A DNA stretch of 64,000 nt, taken from assembly GCA_019925095.2 (NCBI GenBank), contig CM034411.1:7896001-7960000 (forward strand), given 5' to 3'. Origin of the DNA: Dendrolimus kikuchii (Eukaryota; Arthropoda; Insecta; Lepidoptera; Lasiocampidae). Numbering within the stretch: the stretch's first letter is position 1; each line of letters starts with the position of its first letter. The notes under the pieces were generated by a model. The model did not search any database. It was not told the origin of the DNA and saw only the letters and a program-made list of their open reading frames with translations. Of the stretch, positions 22,976 to 33,822 are shown in pieces. A program made the translations under genes and the position numbers.

Positions 22976-23230
22976 CTTGCCGTAATATGGGAAAAAAACC
23001 CACAGTCAGATATTTGACAGTCTGGATGGCTACCACCACTGGTCTAGAGTATGCCTCCAGAACAACCTTACGTTGTGTTACGGTATTATTGGCCACGTTC
23101 CAGCCTCCCTTTAAAGAAACGCAGTAGATTGGTAGCACCTTTGCTGATACAAATGTCCATAGGCGATGGTAACCGCCTGTATGTAATCAGGTAGGCTGTC
23201 TGCCTGTTTGCTAAACTCATGCTATAAAAA
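22976..23230 (+). mobile_element. SINE-like repeat family B, copy 6 (5'-truncated, diverged)
   Basis: Starts within the 'aacccacagtcag' block and ends 'aaactcatgctataaaaatg'. It is more diverged than its neighbour copy 5. The palindromic arrangement explains the mirrored open frames here. Confidence 0.7.
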
Positions 23231-23234
23231 TGTT

Positions 23235-24030
23235 ATAAAACGTAATTTTAATTAAAGACTTTTATGCTTCATTTGTATAGATATTGTCTATAGTTCCTAT
23301 AGGTACTTATAGTTCATTATTTCTTAAACTCTCATAATCATTCATCTCTAAATAACATTGTTAATATAATCAAACCAAATGACCCCTCGATCACAATAAC
23401 AACTGAAACTAATTTCTTTAATTAATTAAATCTACATTAACATGAGAACAAAATGTATTTTATACTCGTTGACATATACATTTGCATAATATACCTATAT
23501 CCCAAATCAACTACCCTAGTCATCACTAACATAACCAATATATTCTGAACTGTTGTTAGTTGAAATGACTATAATACTACTAGGTCATGTTAATTGGTTA
23601 CTTTAAGATTTATAACAACAAAAATGGTTTCGGTGTCTAATAAGACCATTATGATTAACCTTTATTGTTTAATATTAAAATAAAATATTAGTTCAGTGCT
23701 TCGGAGTTTTTTTAATTGTTCTATTCGAACCACACGAACGAGCAGTAAATCTTTAACTGGGCAAGTTTGCCAGCGGGATGTCCGTCCCTTAAATTTGAAA
23801 ACATGGTAATCGGGTCCCTAAATTTCGGCTGTAATTATTTAGAATTTTAATACCAATTAAAAGACTTTCGTCAGTTACATTAATTAACATTGTACTTTTT
23901 AAATATCGTTAGATGCGTTTCAAAATGAAACACTGTTTTTACTAATGATCATTAAAGAGAATATTACAAACAACAATTACACAGTATAAAAAGTATAACT
24001 CTGAAAAGTTTATTTAAAAATAGATGTATT
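23235..24030. other. AT-rich spacer, nothing recognised
   Basis: No coding, RNA or terminal-repeat signal was seen. Confidence 0.35.
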
Positions 24031-24034
24031 TGCA

Positions 24035-24285
24035 TCAAATACTAATAATATTATAAAAGGAAAGATTCTTATTTTTGTGTGTTTGTAACGAATAAACTCA
24101 AAAACTAATGGACAAATTGCAAAAATTCTTTCACCATTAGAATGCTTCATTATCCCTGAGTAACATAGGCTATATTTATTACTAGATAAAAATAGGGATC
24201 CCTACTAAAACTTCAATAATATAACCCAAGATGTAAAAAAATAGCTATAAACCACCCGCGCGAAACCGGGACGGGACGCTATAAA
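24035..24285 (+). mobile_element. Helitron-like element, decayed
   Basis: Starts 'tactaataatattataaaag' and ends with the hairpin-like 'cgcgcgaaaccgggacggg' block, followed by a degenerate CTAG-type end. Interior words such as 'caaaaactaatgg' and 'aacataggctatatttat' match this superfamily. Boundaries approximate. Confidence 0.45.
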
Positions 24286-24339
24286 TTATAAACTAGTAGA
24301 ATTAAGAAAACTTAATCAATTAATGACTAGGGTTATATT

Positions 24340-24545
24340 GTTTTCTACCTATATTCCCTTAAGACTGTAAGTAGAATACTGAGACTAGGTCATCAAAGTC
24401 AATAAAATAGGTAAGGTCCAAAAATGCTGGCTGTGTTCCCTCGCTCTGATCCCTTAAGGAGCAAAACAGTTATTTTAATAGTTCCTAGAGGTCCATGGCC
24501 TCAGAACCCCACAGTCCAAACGTCTCAATTCGCATTTAGTAAAAA
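24340..24545. repeat. Anonymous repeat J (second copy at 54.4 kb)
   Basis: Shares 'gtccatggcctcagaacccc' and upstream words with 54,500-54,545 (gctcatggcctcagtatccc). Function and class unknown. Confidence 0.35.
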
Positions 24546-25129
24546 GATGTTATTTTAAAATTACAAACAGACACTTCATTTTTTTTTATCTGAATAGATG
24601 TAGAGATTTCTTTTTAATAAAAGAAGGGTGTGGTACTCAGTTCATCAAATAGATATGTTTTTAGTACTCTCCTTCATTGTTTTAACATACGATAATCCGT
24701 TTAATTTCGAATAATTGTTTAAATAATCCCCTTTGTTCGCGGACACAATCGCGAGCCCTGTAATTAACGGAATTGAGATAAAAACTGGCCGAAATTGCCC
24801 TGCGACCCTTTTACCCGCCAAAATTACTTTTTAGGCACCATCTTCATTACAAAAAATGTCAACGAAAAATGCTGCGGATTTTTAAAATTTAATTTCGTAT
24901 TACGTTTTTATAACGCAGACTGTGTCAGGTTGCATTTGGTAATTTTTTGTCACTTACATTACTCGTAGATATAAATAATGAAGGATTACTAGCAAAAATA
25001 AACAATTGTAAAAATTTGTTACAATACTCCCAAAAAATTGGCAGCCGTATCGCTTAACTAACTTAAGGCGTTCTATTTCAGGCATCCCAACTTAAAGGAA
25101 AATCTTAAATAATTTTGTTGTATGAGTAG

Positions 25130-25547
25130 TGAAGAGGGCTTTTTTTAGATTTCTTGTCTAAAACTACTAGGCCGATTTTGATACGACTTTCGTTGATCGA
25201 TAGCTAATTTTTAGACACTGCGCTACTTTTTATCCTGAGAATCCCGCGGGAATTTTTATGGGAATGACTTAAAATGGCCACATAAAAAAATCCAATGTGA
25301 TTTTTTTACTGATCGATATCAAATTTAATGTAATAAAATATGTGTTATTTTTTATCCCGAGAATCCCGGGGGAATTTTCCTGGGATTGGTTTGAAGTTGT
25401 TGATGCATAAAAATTAGCTTATTCCGACATACATTTCCACTAAGACGATAGCTTACATTATTTTTTTAAATACTGCGATAGTTTGTGTCCCGGGAATCCC
25501 GCGGGAATTTCAAATCAAGCGTGGACCAAGTCGCGGGCATGTCCTAG
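25130..25547 (+). mobile_element. Helitron-like family A copy, 5'-truncated
   Basis: Three 'atcccg.gggaattt' blocks, the 'ctgatcgatatcaaatttaat' segment and the end 'aagtcgcgggcatgtcctag' followed by T match the complete copy at 53,789-54,327. The first 100 bp of the family are missing. Confidence 0.6.
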
Positions 25548-25559
25548 TTAATAATAAAT

Positions 25560-26215
25560 TACTATTTTGGTTTTGGCATCTGACTGTAAGAAGCAGCGTA
25601 TTCCAAAGTTAGACAGCCTGCACCGTGAACTGGAATATCATTATATTAATACGTGAAGCAAAAACTTTGTACCCCTTTTTTACGAAAATTTCGCACACTT
25701 ATAGTTTATATAGAGAAGAAGTGCAGAATGCTAATATTTTTATTTAAATTATGCATAAAAAATACATTAGATCAATAAAAAAACATTATTTTTTATTTAT
25801 TTTTTTAATGTAGGAGTTCAGCAGACAGGCAGATGATCCACTTGATGGAAAGCGGTTACCATCGCCTATGGACATTTGCAACACCAAAGGTGCTACAAAT
25901 GCGCTGCTGCTCTCTTAAGGGCGACTGGTACCTGGTCTCACTAATGCCGGAACACAACTCAAGGTTGTTATGGCGACATACTTTAGACCAGGGGTGGTAG
26001 CCATCCAGTCGGGCAAATGCCCTACCACCTGGCTGTGGATTGTTTTGTCGCCTCTTACGACAGGCTGCCTGGCCGCAGGAAATTGTATTCTTTCTCCGTT
26101 CCTGCACAGATAAAACACATTACACACACTACCATGTATTTGACACACACACGCATATATACTCTTTTGTTTATTGTTGTTGTATAGTCTTTGACAACAG
26201 AACCTTAATAATGTT
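25560..26215. repeat. Repeat H, interrupted by a family B insertion
   Basis: 25,640-25,790 plus 26,113-26,175 correspond, in reverse complement, to one continuous stretch at 30,550-30,655 ('aaattatgcataaaaaatac', 'acattacacacactaccatg', 'gacacacacacgcatatat'). The interruption is family B copy 7. A further part (25,650-25,700) matches 32,125-32,215 inverted. Confidence 0.6.
25795..26112 (-). mobile_element. SINE-like repeat family B, copy 7 (inserted into repeat H)
   Basis: Minus orientation and nearly full length. The flanks 'aaacatta' (before the T-rich tail) and 'aacacatta' (after the 5' end) look like a target-site duplication. The uninterrupted site at about 30,600 reads aaaacattacacac in reverse complement. 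This supports insertion by target-primed reverse transcription. Confidence 0.8.
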
Positions 26216-26705
26216 CAAACCTATAATTTAAATTAATTATGATCGAATTTCGACCACTAGTTTAAGTAAATATCCGCTGATACGGATTGTATATACGAGT
26301 ATATGTTTATTCTCAAGCTAAACAATCAGTAGCGATGTCATTCAAAATGAAAGCAAAATCTTTACCCTGTTGATTCAGAAACAAGTTCGCCAGTCCCTCG
26401 CAATCAAAAAACCAGTAGCTGTCTACAATAGGTGTAGCATAAACAGTATGTAAATAGACATCAAAAGGGCGGTATTGTAACGGGAGACGGTATGCGGCCA
26501 TCATTTCCCCTTGTTTTATTGAACGCTTTCATCTTTCATGTACACAATAGCGGATTTATCCAGTTTTAATTTAGGCTCGGGAAAAGTCTAGTATTATGAG
26601 AAGAATGTGGAGATTAGATCAGTATAATAATACCAAGACTAGCTGTGTATAATAACACGACTACTTAGTCTTGGTACACACAATTTAAGAAACTGTATTG
26701 TATAT
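26216..26705. other. Unassigned sequence with one small frame
   Basis: A 63-aa minus frame (26313-26504) has balanced residue use (starts MMAAYRLPLQYRPFDVYL). An AATAAA sits just after its stop, near 26,305. No domain recognised; it could be a relic of a retroelement or chance. Confidence 0.25.
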
Positions 26706-26710
26706 AATTA

Positions 26711-27834
26711 TGTTACGACATCCCGTCACATTCCCGGAAAGCATCCCTTTACCGGTAACATTTCGTCTTTCACATCAATTCGGCCGGTACTAACCAGAGG
26801 GCGCTGCGCTCACACATGCATTTCATTGGCCGAGCCGAATCTTACAATGGCTGCCTAAATATCGTCGCGACGCCACGCTCGCCGATAAATAGTTCAAAAC
26901 CGTCGGAAAACTACTGCATTGAGCCTTATAACCGCTCCCTAAAGTGCCAACTGTGTCTCGAACGTCTAGTGTAGTGTTTGTGTAAAACCAGGACGCGCGA
27001 ATCCGGCCGAAATCCTGCATAATTCCTTACACAGCTCCAGTGACGGTAAGCGTTCATTTTTTTTTCTGCTTGGTTCACTAGGATTTGCGAGCCGGCATCA
27101 GGTCTAATAGAGAAACAGGGTTTGCTCTGGCTAAGTAGCCATTCATATCCTATCAAATTAGATGTGACGCTAGAGAGAGTCGCTAGTGTAAGTAACCCTT
27201 CTCTTTATCACAGACTAGAACTAGGTACCATTACTACTCCGTTAGCCCAGCGTACCAAAGTGAAGTATTGGCCTTCGAAACGAGAACGCCATTTTTCCCT
27301 GTCCTACGCAGTTTCTTGCTAATTATTATCGGCTCGAAGTTCACACAGATCAGCCTCTAAACCTGTCTTGCTAACGATATTTTGGATAGCCGGACCAAAT
27401 ATGCTCTCCTCAAGCTGCGATTCTCTCTCATCCTTTCTACGTGACAGAGTCAGCGGAGGCTTTTAGTTCTCCTATCATGTTGGGCTCGGTCACGGGTTTC
27501 TCGATTTCGGGGTTGGTTTGGACCCTGCTACTTCCATCCCCTCTCTTTGTTGGACTCAAAATCTTATGGAGAACACAGACTAGATTTAGTAAATGAAATA
27601 ATAGGACAGTAAATATGTATATAATTTAATCTGTGTCCTTAATAACTCGGTATATCTTTTATATTAAGAAGAGGTACACTATCCTGAATTATGCTAATTA
27701 TATATGCTCGCGTAACAGGCAGCTAGAGGATAGCTGTACTGCGCCCTTCGATTTTAAATGATATATTCAATTTCATTTTAAGATTGTGATAATTCCAACG
27801 GCATTTTAAATTCACATCCCACAAATTCGTAACA
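26711..27834 (+). mobile_element. Degenerate LTR-type sequence
   Basis: Begins 'tgttacgacatcccgtcac' and ends 'cacaaattcgtaaca', giving paired TGTTACGA...TTCGTAACA termini like the LTRs at 7.06, 42.6 and 44.95 kb. The last 45 bp ('aattccaacggcatttt...') match the ends of those at 43,070-43,115. No matching target duplication was found, and 1.12 kb is long for a single LTR. It may be two LTR parts or an LTR with an insertion. The frames inside show no domain. Confidence 0.45.
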
Positions 27835-27839
27835 GTATT

Positions 27840-28690
27840 ATTAATTTTCTGTTCCAAAAAAAGCCGAAGGAAAGATAAAGAAGAAGCCATGATCAAGGCT
27901 ACTCTACTACTCTACTCAAACCTAATAGATTATGAATACGGTAGTCTCTTTAGGAATCTATTTCAACTCAATTATCTATATTTATTTTAAAGTTATAAAA
28001 CCGAGTGGCGCCTGGACATGCATACAGAGATGCGGTAAACCGAAATGATATACCGAGCCAATGAAGAAGCTCATAAAAATATAGCTATTCAGTAAGTTTG
28101 GTATTCTTTTATCATCATATTCCGCAAATTCGTATACAATACCAGTAAATTTATAGCTATTATTTATGGCTATTGATTTATAGATATCCTATCCTATAAA
28201 CGCGTACGTTTTCTTAGAATTTGCGTACATAATTATTGAAATTGAACCTCATTTTCCATACATTCCAATATTCCGAACTGTTACATAATTAATTCACTTA
28301 TCCCTCGAGTGCGTTGGCGCCTAATAACGTTGGATATTGAAGCAATTTTATCCACAATCGTTCCCCAACATTATCAAATTAAAAACGTTATTAATGGAAA
28401 TAAGGTTGGCAGTGCTAACCTACGCAAATATTTAATATTTTTTTCATGAAAATCTATACGGCTTTCCATGTGGATTAACCCACTGCTTTTTTTCTTCTGT
28501 TTTAGGTAACGGTAGCGGAATGAAAAAAACAATTAAAGTCACTCTACAGAACCCTTATTAGATGGTAAACTGGTACGCACTTGCCCGGCTTTTTTAAACA
28601 TGGCTTTACACGATTTTTTTATCTAGGCAGTTACAAATATTTTTATAAACTAATCATAGTTACAAATAAACCTTAAATAAATTATATACT
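27840..28690. other. AT-rich spacer, nothing recognised
   Basis: No coding or RNA signal was found. Confidence 0.35.
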
Positions 28691-28695
28691 AAAAA

Positions 28696-28985
28696 TCTAT
28701 AATATTACAAAATTCTAAACATGTCGTGTCTGTAAATTGGAGCTATTAAAAAAAACAACTGGAATACACTATATAAACAACGGAGAACGCGATAATTTTT
28801 TTTAGACTTCTTGTCTGTTTGTTCGGGATTCACGTAAAAACTACGGGGCCAATTTTGATGCGGTTTTCACTAATCAACAGCTAATTCTTAGATTTAAAAT
28901 TTGTGCTACATTTTACCCGGGAATTTTCCCGGGAGCGGTTTGAAGTCGTTTGGATGCTTCACCTAAAAAATCCAGTGTCAAAAAT
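28696..28985 (+). mobile_element. Helitron-like family A copy, 3'-truncated
   Basis: Starts A|TC (tctataatattacaaaattc) and follows the 53,789 copy through 'aacaactggaatac', 'gacttcttgtctgtttgttc' and 'cccgggaatttt', then stops near 28,985. Confidence 0.6.
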
Positions 28986-29049
28986 TTATCAAATATTTTT
29001 GAGATTTTCTTTTTTGAAATAATCAGCAAGCAAATAGGTACTTTTTTCA

Positions 29050-29290
29050 CGAAAGAAAATCTGATTGAATACTTACCACCACGGGAGAAGCGCGTTGAGG
29101 ATGTGTGGGACGTCCCGCTTTGAGTTAGTAATAGCACTTCCGAAGAAATGTTATGACCACTCGAGTTCGGGACACCCACTAAAACCACCAGCTAGCTTCC
29201 TAGTATCGCCTTGTGCCAGGTCTATGGGAAAACGGAAGCAATACCAACTTGCCCTGGTAGGTGGGAGCCCCTAGGGCTATATCCACTACA
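29050..29290. repeat. GC-richer anonymous repeat
   Basis: Shares 'gtgccaggtctatgg' with 6,320. On the minus strand it reads 'ggttttagtgggtgtcccg', a form often seen in 3' UTRs of lepidopteran R1/CR1-like LINEs. The apparent splice donor gtggtaagtattc on the minus strand lies in this repeat and is not taken as a host exon. Confidence 0.4.
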
Positions 29291-30310
29291 CAGACGATAT
29301 TTTGAATGAAGTGTAATGAGCAAAAATAAGTACGATAGACTTGATTTATCTTTATTTATTATAAATTACGAAATCACAAATACAAAGCACCATTATCATT
29401 TACAGAGAGCACGGAATGAGAGAAAGAAAAAAATGTTGCCAGTATAAAGACTTAAATGATACCAGTTTATAAGTAATAATTTTAAACAAATATTTTGTTT
29501 ATTTATTACCGAAAGAATATTACGAATACTAACATTTAACACACAAGTTTTGCTTTAAAACAATCGATTTCTTACTTTTTAGGGTACTTATATAGTGGTG
29601 GTATTGATAGTCAGCTTTTCGTTAAAGTCATTTTTTACCCGACTGGCAAGGAAGAGTTATTATGTTTTTCGCGCGTATCTTGTATAAAATATGTTTACAA
29701 ATTTCTTTATTACCTCGTACCTCCTAAACGGTTTGATGGATTTCGACAGTTAGGGGATCGTTATATTCGTCTTAAAAACCCAAGTGTCCTTAGATAGTCT
29801 TTGAAAAAAAGGCAGGACCCAATTGCAAATTATAAACAGAAAGAAAATTAATGGGCTCCGTTTGCTACTAAACTTAATGCGGTATTTAACTTAGGCTTTC
29901 AGCTCATAACATAATCTGTTAAACCGATGTAGAGTTTACTTAGTTTATTTTAATTTAGTTTCCTATTCTCGGTCTTGTTTCGGTGTTTTTAGTTCATTAG
30001 TTTTAAACTTTCTTTTTGCAGTCATGATTTTGATTTTTTACGCAAGAATATTATAACTTCACAAAGTCGTAAAAATTGTAACTATTGAACTATAAAGTGA
30101 AAATTTCCAAGCAATATTTTAGTTTCCAAAATAGTTTTAACAAATATTGTTTTGAACGGCAGGTTAAGTACACAGTTTTACGAATAAAGCGTATTTGCCA
30201 ATAAATTATTTTTATAGTTTCTTAGCCTAATAAGGAAAACAATAGACTTTTGTGATGGGTAAATTAAAGATCTTTTTGATGAAACAGACGTATTATTCGA
30301 TTAACGACTA
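29291..30310. other. AT-rich spacer, nothing recognised
   Basis: No coding or RNA signal was found. Confidence 0.35.
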
Positions 30311-30317
30311 TTTAAAT

Positions 30318-30319
<2 letters not shown>

Positions 30320-30386
<67 letters not shown>
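30320..30386. repeat. (AT)n microsatellite
   Basis: A 67-bp run of alternating AT, uninterrupted. The poly(IY) frame through it is an artefact. Confidence 0.95.
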
Positions 30387-30390
<4 letters not shown>

Positions 30391-30399
30391 GTAATAATG

Positions 30400-30665
30400 T
30401 TAAGTGTTAATTTACAATACTATACTATATATGCCCGAAAAGGGTTAATGTGGTCGAAATACGACCATAATAATTTGTTATCAAAGACTATATATACTTC
30501 TAGAATCACAGATTTCGCCAAGGTTACACTTTTAATTTGACTTGAACAATAAACAAAAGATAATATATGCGTGTGTGTGTCAAACACATGGTAGTGTGTG
30601 TAATGTTTTGTTTATTGATTTAATGTATTTTTTATGCATAATTTAAAAAAAAATACGATTCATCA
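30400..30665. repeat. Repeat H, uninterrupted copy
   Basis: In reverse complement this is the empty-site version of 25,640-26,175, lacking family B. It gives the pre-insertion sequence for copy 7. Confidence 0.55.
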
Positions 30666-30681
30666 CTTTTTCTCTATATCC

Positions 30682-31970
30682 CTATTAATATTATAAATAC
30701 GAAAGTAACTCTGTCTGTCTGTCTGTCTGTCTGTTCCGTTTTCACGTAAAAACTACTGGACCGATTTGGTTGAAACTCAGTATATATATATTTTCGATGC
30801 CGAGAATGAACATAGGATACTTTTTATCCCGGAAAATGGGATAGTTTCCGGGATAAAACTATATTTGTCTCTCTGTTTGTTATCCTTTTATGGAAAGACT
30901 ATTGGATTGATTTGGCTAATACTTGGTACATATGTAATTGGAATACCGAGGGTGGCCAAGGGATACTTTTCATCCCGGATACTGGGATAGATTTTGGGGT
31001 AGATTTATGTAAAGTTTATCCCGGAACCTACGATAGGTTTTTTATTTGTGGTTTGCCATTTTCGTCATTTTGTTTATTTTGGTCAATTTGGACGTTTAGG
31101 TAGTTTTGTTTGGTTTGGTTATTTTCGTAGTTTTGGTTGGTAGTTTTGCTATTTTCGGTAGTTTATGCTGGTAGTTTTGGTAGTTTCGGTTGTTTTGGTA
31201 GTTGTGGTAGTTTTGGTAGTTGTGGTAGTTTTGGTAGTTGTGGTAGTTTTGGTAGCTGTAATAGTTTTGGTAGTTGTGGTAGTTTTGTTGTGTAGATTTG
31301 GTAGTTTCGGTAGATTTGGTAGTTGTGGTAGTTTTGGTAGTTGTGGTAGTTGTGGTTTGTAGATTTGGTAGTTATGGTAGTTTTGGTTGGTAGATTCGGT
31401 TACTTTGGTAGTTGTGGTAGTTTTGATAGTTGTGGTAGTTTTGGTTTGTAGATTTGGTAGTTTTGGTTGGTCGATATGGTATATTCGGTTGTTTTGGTAG
31501 TTACGGTAATTTTGATAGTTGTGGTAGTTTTGGTAGTTTTGGTAGATGTAGTAATTTTGGTAGCTGTGGTAGTTTTTATTTCTAGATTTGGTAATCATGT
31601 AGTTTAGGTAGTTGTGGTAGTTTTGCTTGGTGGATTTGGTAGTTTTGGTTGGTAGATTTGGTAGTTTCGGTAGTTTTAGTACGTTTGGTAGTTTTGGTCG
31701 TTTGTGTAGTTTACACAATACTTAGTTATATAAATAAAACTAGAACGGGTTGAAATAGGGTATTAAAATTTGTATGGGGGACCAATCATTTATCAAGTTT
31801 ATAGATATAAAAATTCATAATCTTCAAAAAAATACTACTTTTACTCGATCTATCTGTCTGAATACCGAAACACATGGACATAGATACTATTCATCCCGGT
31901 AGATGGGATAGTTTGCGATATAAAATGAAGTAAATCTTCCGAGGGAAAATAGCACCAACATAAAAATACA
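30682..31970 (+). mobile_element. Helitron-like repeat carrying a 9-bp array
   Basis: Starts like 1,297 ('tattaatattataaatacg', a CTGT run, 'gatttggttgaaactcagta'), then has 'ggatactttttatcccgg' blocks at 30,815, 30,960 and 31,895 (the last diverged). The tandem array at 31,060-31,712 lies inside it. The 3' end is lost where an RTE-like tail begins at 31,972. Class inferred from sequence style. Confidence 0.45.
31060..31715. repeat. 9-bp-period (tktggtagt) array
   Basis: About 650 bp of tttggtagt and tgtggtagt nonamers, often alternating as an 18-bp unit, with inserts of ttggttggtagat. Because the period is three codons, a 189-aa frame stays open on the minus strand. Its composition shifts between KLPNLP-, NYQNYHNYQ- and TTKTTTTTK-type repeats as indels change phase. 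It is not a gene. Confidence 0.9.
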
Positions 31971-31971
31971 T

Positions 31972-32031
31972 CTGTTGTTCGTGCCTACCCCGCAAGGGAA
32001 CTGGCGTGAAGTTATGTATGTATGTATGTAT
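31972..32031 (+). repeat. RTE-like LINE 3' end fragment
   Basis: 'tgttgttcgtgcctacccc', 'ggaactggcgtgaagtt' and (atgt)n match the 3' ends at 15,640-15,694 and 36,112-36,174. Only the last 60 bp are present. Confidence 0.65.
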
Positions 32032-32084
32032 AAAAATACAATACAATATATCCTGTATTAACGCCTGCTCTTAAAACAAGAGGT

Positions 32085-32220
32085 ACGCACTAGAGTTTGA
32101 CGCGCGGCGGAGCCGCGGGGTAAACTCTAGTAAAGTATAAGTGTGCGAAATTTCATACTCCTCCGGCCGCACAATTTTTGTAAAGTGGGGTGCAAAGTTT
32201 TTGCTTCACGTATTAATATA
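32085..32220. repeat. Helitron-type 3' hairpin plus part of repeat H
   Basis: 'gcgcggcggagccgcggggtaaactctagt' (shown in part) has a GC-rich stem followed by CTAG|T, as at Helitron 3' ends. 32,125-32,215 then match 25,650-25,700 in inverse orientation. Confidence 0.4.
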
Positions 32221-32397
32221 TGGCATTATAGATGTATCTAAATTAAGCATTGAATAAATGAATTGACTTGATGTCTGTCTACGCAACATTTAGTAGTTAT
32301 TTAGTTAGTTATCACACCTATGTATCTAAATTAAGAATTGAAATAAATGAATTGTATTGATGTAAGTCTACGAAGTTTAGTCGTTATTTAGTTAGTT

Positions 32398-32640
32398 TGA
32401 CGGCTTCTATGGTTGAGCGGGCTAAGCCTTTGCCGACGACCTCATTGCGACGCAGAGGCTCCTGGTTCTATTTCTGGTATGGTAAATTTCGGAATCGAAT
32501 TTTCTCCGTTATTTACTTATAATCTGGATGTCTGGGATCGGCCCCAGAGTAGTCCGTTTTATATTATTACCCCTAACACAAGCGTAAATTGGTTAATTTA
32601 GGGCTATAGAATATGTGTGTTTGTCTCCCGATTATTTATT
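32398..32640 (+). mobile_element. tRNA-derived SINE, family M, copy 2
   Basis: Head 'atggttgagcgggctaagcc' (A box, 32,409-32,428) and 'cctggttctatttctgg' (B box, 32,461-32,477). The body 'tatggtaaatttcggaatcg' and 'ggatcggccccagagtagtc' matches the minus copy at 10,548-10,792. Confidence 0.7.
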
Positions 32641-33050
32641 ATTATTTCATTAAAACTATACGCTATATTGCTTTATTACAAAAAATAATTCATACAAGTA
32701 AAATATTTTTTGTAATAAAGCAACCCTATTAATGGATCTAAAAGCTTTTTTCGTGTACTGCGCAATAATCTGTTTTAATTATACGATAAACCGACAATCG
32801 ATAATGAAAATATTACATCGCATCGTTTAGTACTCAGTTCAATTATTGAGGAGTGTAATCTAATGGATAAACACCGAGAATTTTAATGAAATATACATAG
32901 ACAATACTGATCGGGTATTAAATTAATTGCATATGTTAATATAATTCGTAATATCCTAGCAACGTAATAAGAAAATTAAGGCACTTTTAGAAAATTAGAT
33001 AGATAACACTTGATTGCTTACTAAAAAATAAATAAATGTATAATGTACTT
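32641..33050. other. AT-rich spacer, nothing recognised
   Basis: 'tacaaaaaataattcatacaagtaaaatattttttgtaataaagc' forms a weak foldback near 32,675-32,722. No gene seen. Confidence 0.35.
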
Positions 33051-33052
33051 AC

Positions 33053-33130
33053 CTAAATTGGCAAAACATAAACATTGTGGATTGTTCCAAGTCGTGTTTT
33101 GAATTTCGTCACAAGATGAATTTAAAGTTT
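33053..33130 (-). CDS. Candidate 78-bp host exon (cysteine-rich)
   Basis: On the minus strand a donor 'aatttag|gtaagtac' follows an open frame ending SCDEIQNTTWNNPQCLCF plus a few residues. An acceptor 'ttcttcgggtattag' stands upstream. The frame has three cysteines, potential N-glycosylation sites (NSS, NTT) and natural-looking composition. No second copy was noticed in the window. The acceptor's pyrimidine tract is weak and no flanking exon was joined. A chance frame remains possible. Confidence 0.25.
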
Positions 33131-33217
33131 CTAATACCCGAAGAACGCATTACTAATAAACTATGCACGATATTTTAAAATGAAGAATATCTGTAGATTT
33201 AAATTGACAACCTTTTA

Positions 33218-33498
33218 TACGGGCAGAAACGGAGAAAGAATACAAATTCCTGCAGCCGGGCGGCCTGTCGTAAGAGGCGACAAAACAACCCACAGTCCGG
33301 TGGTGAGATATTTGCCCGTCTAGATGGCTACCACCCCTGGTCTAGAGAATACCGCCATAACAACTTTGAGTTGTGTTCCGGCATTAGTGGCCAGGTTCCA
33401 GTCTCCCTGTTGAGAACGACAGCACGTTTGTAGGCGATGGTAACCGCTTTCCATGAGGTGGGCCGTTTGCCTGTCTGCTGAATTCATGCAATAAAAAA
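33218..33498 (+). mobile_element. SINE-like repeat family B, copy 8
   Basis: Begins 'gggcagaaacggagaaagaa' and ends 'gaattcatgcaataaaaaa'. It has a deletion around the 'cacctttggtgttacaaatg' block. Confidence 0.75.
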
Positions 33499-33534
33499 CC
33501 TTCTTCTTTATATTTTCTTAAGTTTTTGTTTTAT

Positions 33535-33745
33535 ATTGCGAAATTGGCAAATAGGCAGAGTGCCCTCCTAATGGTAAGGGGGTACTATCGCTCATAGATG
33601 TTAACTCGTGCCAACCTTTCGGCATATAGGCGATGGGAAAGAGGGAATAGCACAAGGGGATTAGAAGAGAGGGATAGGCTAAAGGGATAAAGGGATCAGC
33701 ACGGACGAATGACAGAGAGAGAGAGAGACAGAGACAGAGATGGGG
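33535..33745 (+). repeat. Distant relative of family B 3' region plus (GA)n
   Basis: 'ggcagagtgccctcctaatgg' and 'ggggtactatcgctcatag' resemble, inverted, the family B 3' block ('ggcagacggcccac', 'ggttaccatcgcctatgg'). A gacagagagagagagagac microsatellite lies at 33,709-33,742. Confidence 0.4.
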
Positions 33746-33822
33746 TAGAAGATAATTTTAGTCTATCACAAAACAGGACTTGCAATCAGTTTTATTATTT
33801 AGTGATGTTTTAATGTCTTAGA

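Noticed and set aside
26313..26504. 63-aa frame with an AATAAA just after its stop
   Set aside because: No domain, no splice or promoter context, and AATAAA is frequent in AT-rich DNA. Kept only as a note.
27030..27240. Tiny introns suggested by gtaagcg...cactag and gtaagtaac...cacag
   Set aside because: The implied introns are about 40 bp, in degenerate LTR-type sequence without a supporting reading frame.
29065..29188. Minus-strand frame ending in gtggtaagtattc as a host exon
   Set aside because: The surrounding block is repeated (6.3 kb) and has the look of a LINE 3' UTR, so the donor-like sequence is probably fortuitous.
31149..31718. 189-aa minus-strand frame rich in NYQNYHNYQ and KLPNLP
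   Set aside because: It is open only because the 9-bp array has a period of three codons and few stop codons. The composition changes whenever an indel shifts the phase.
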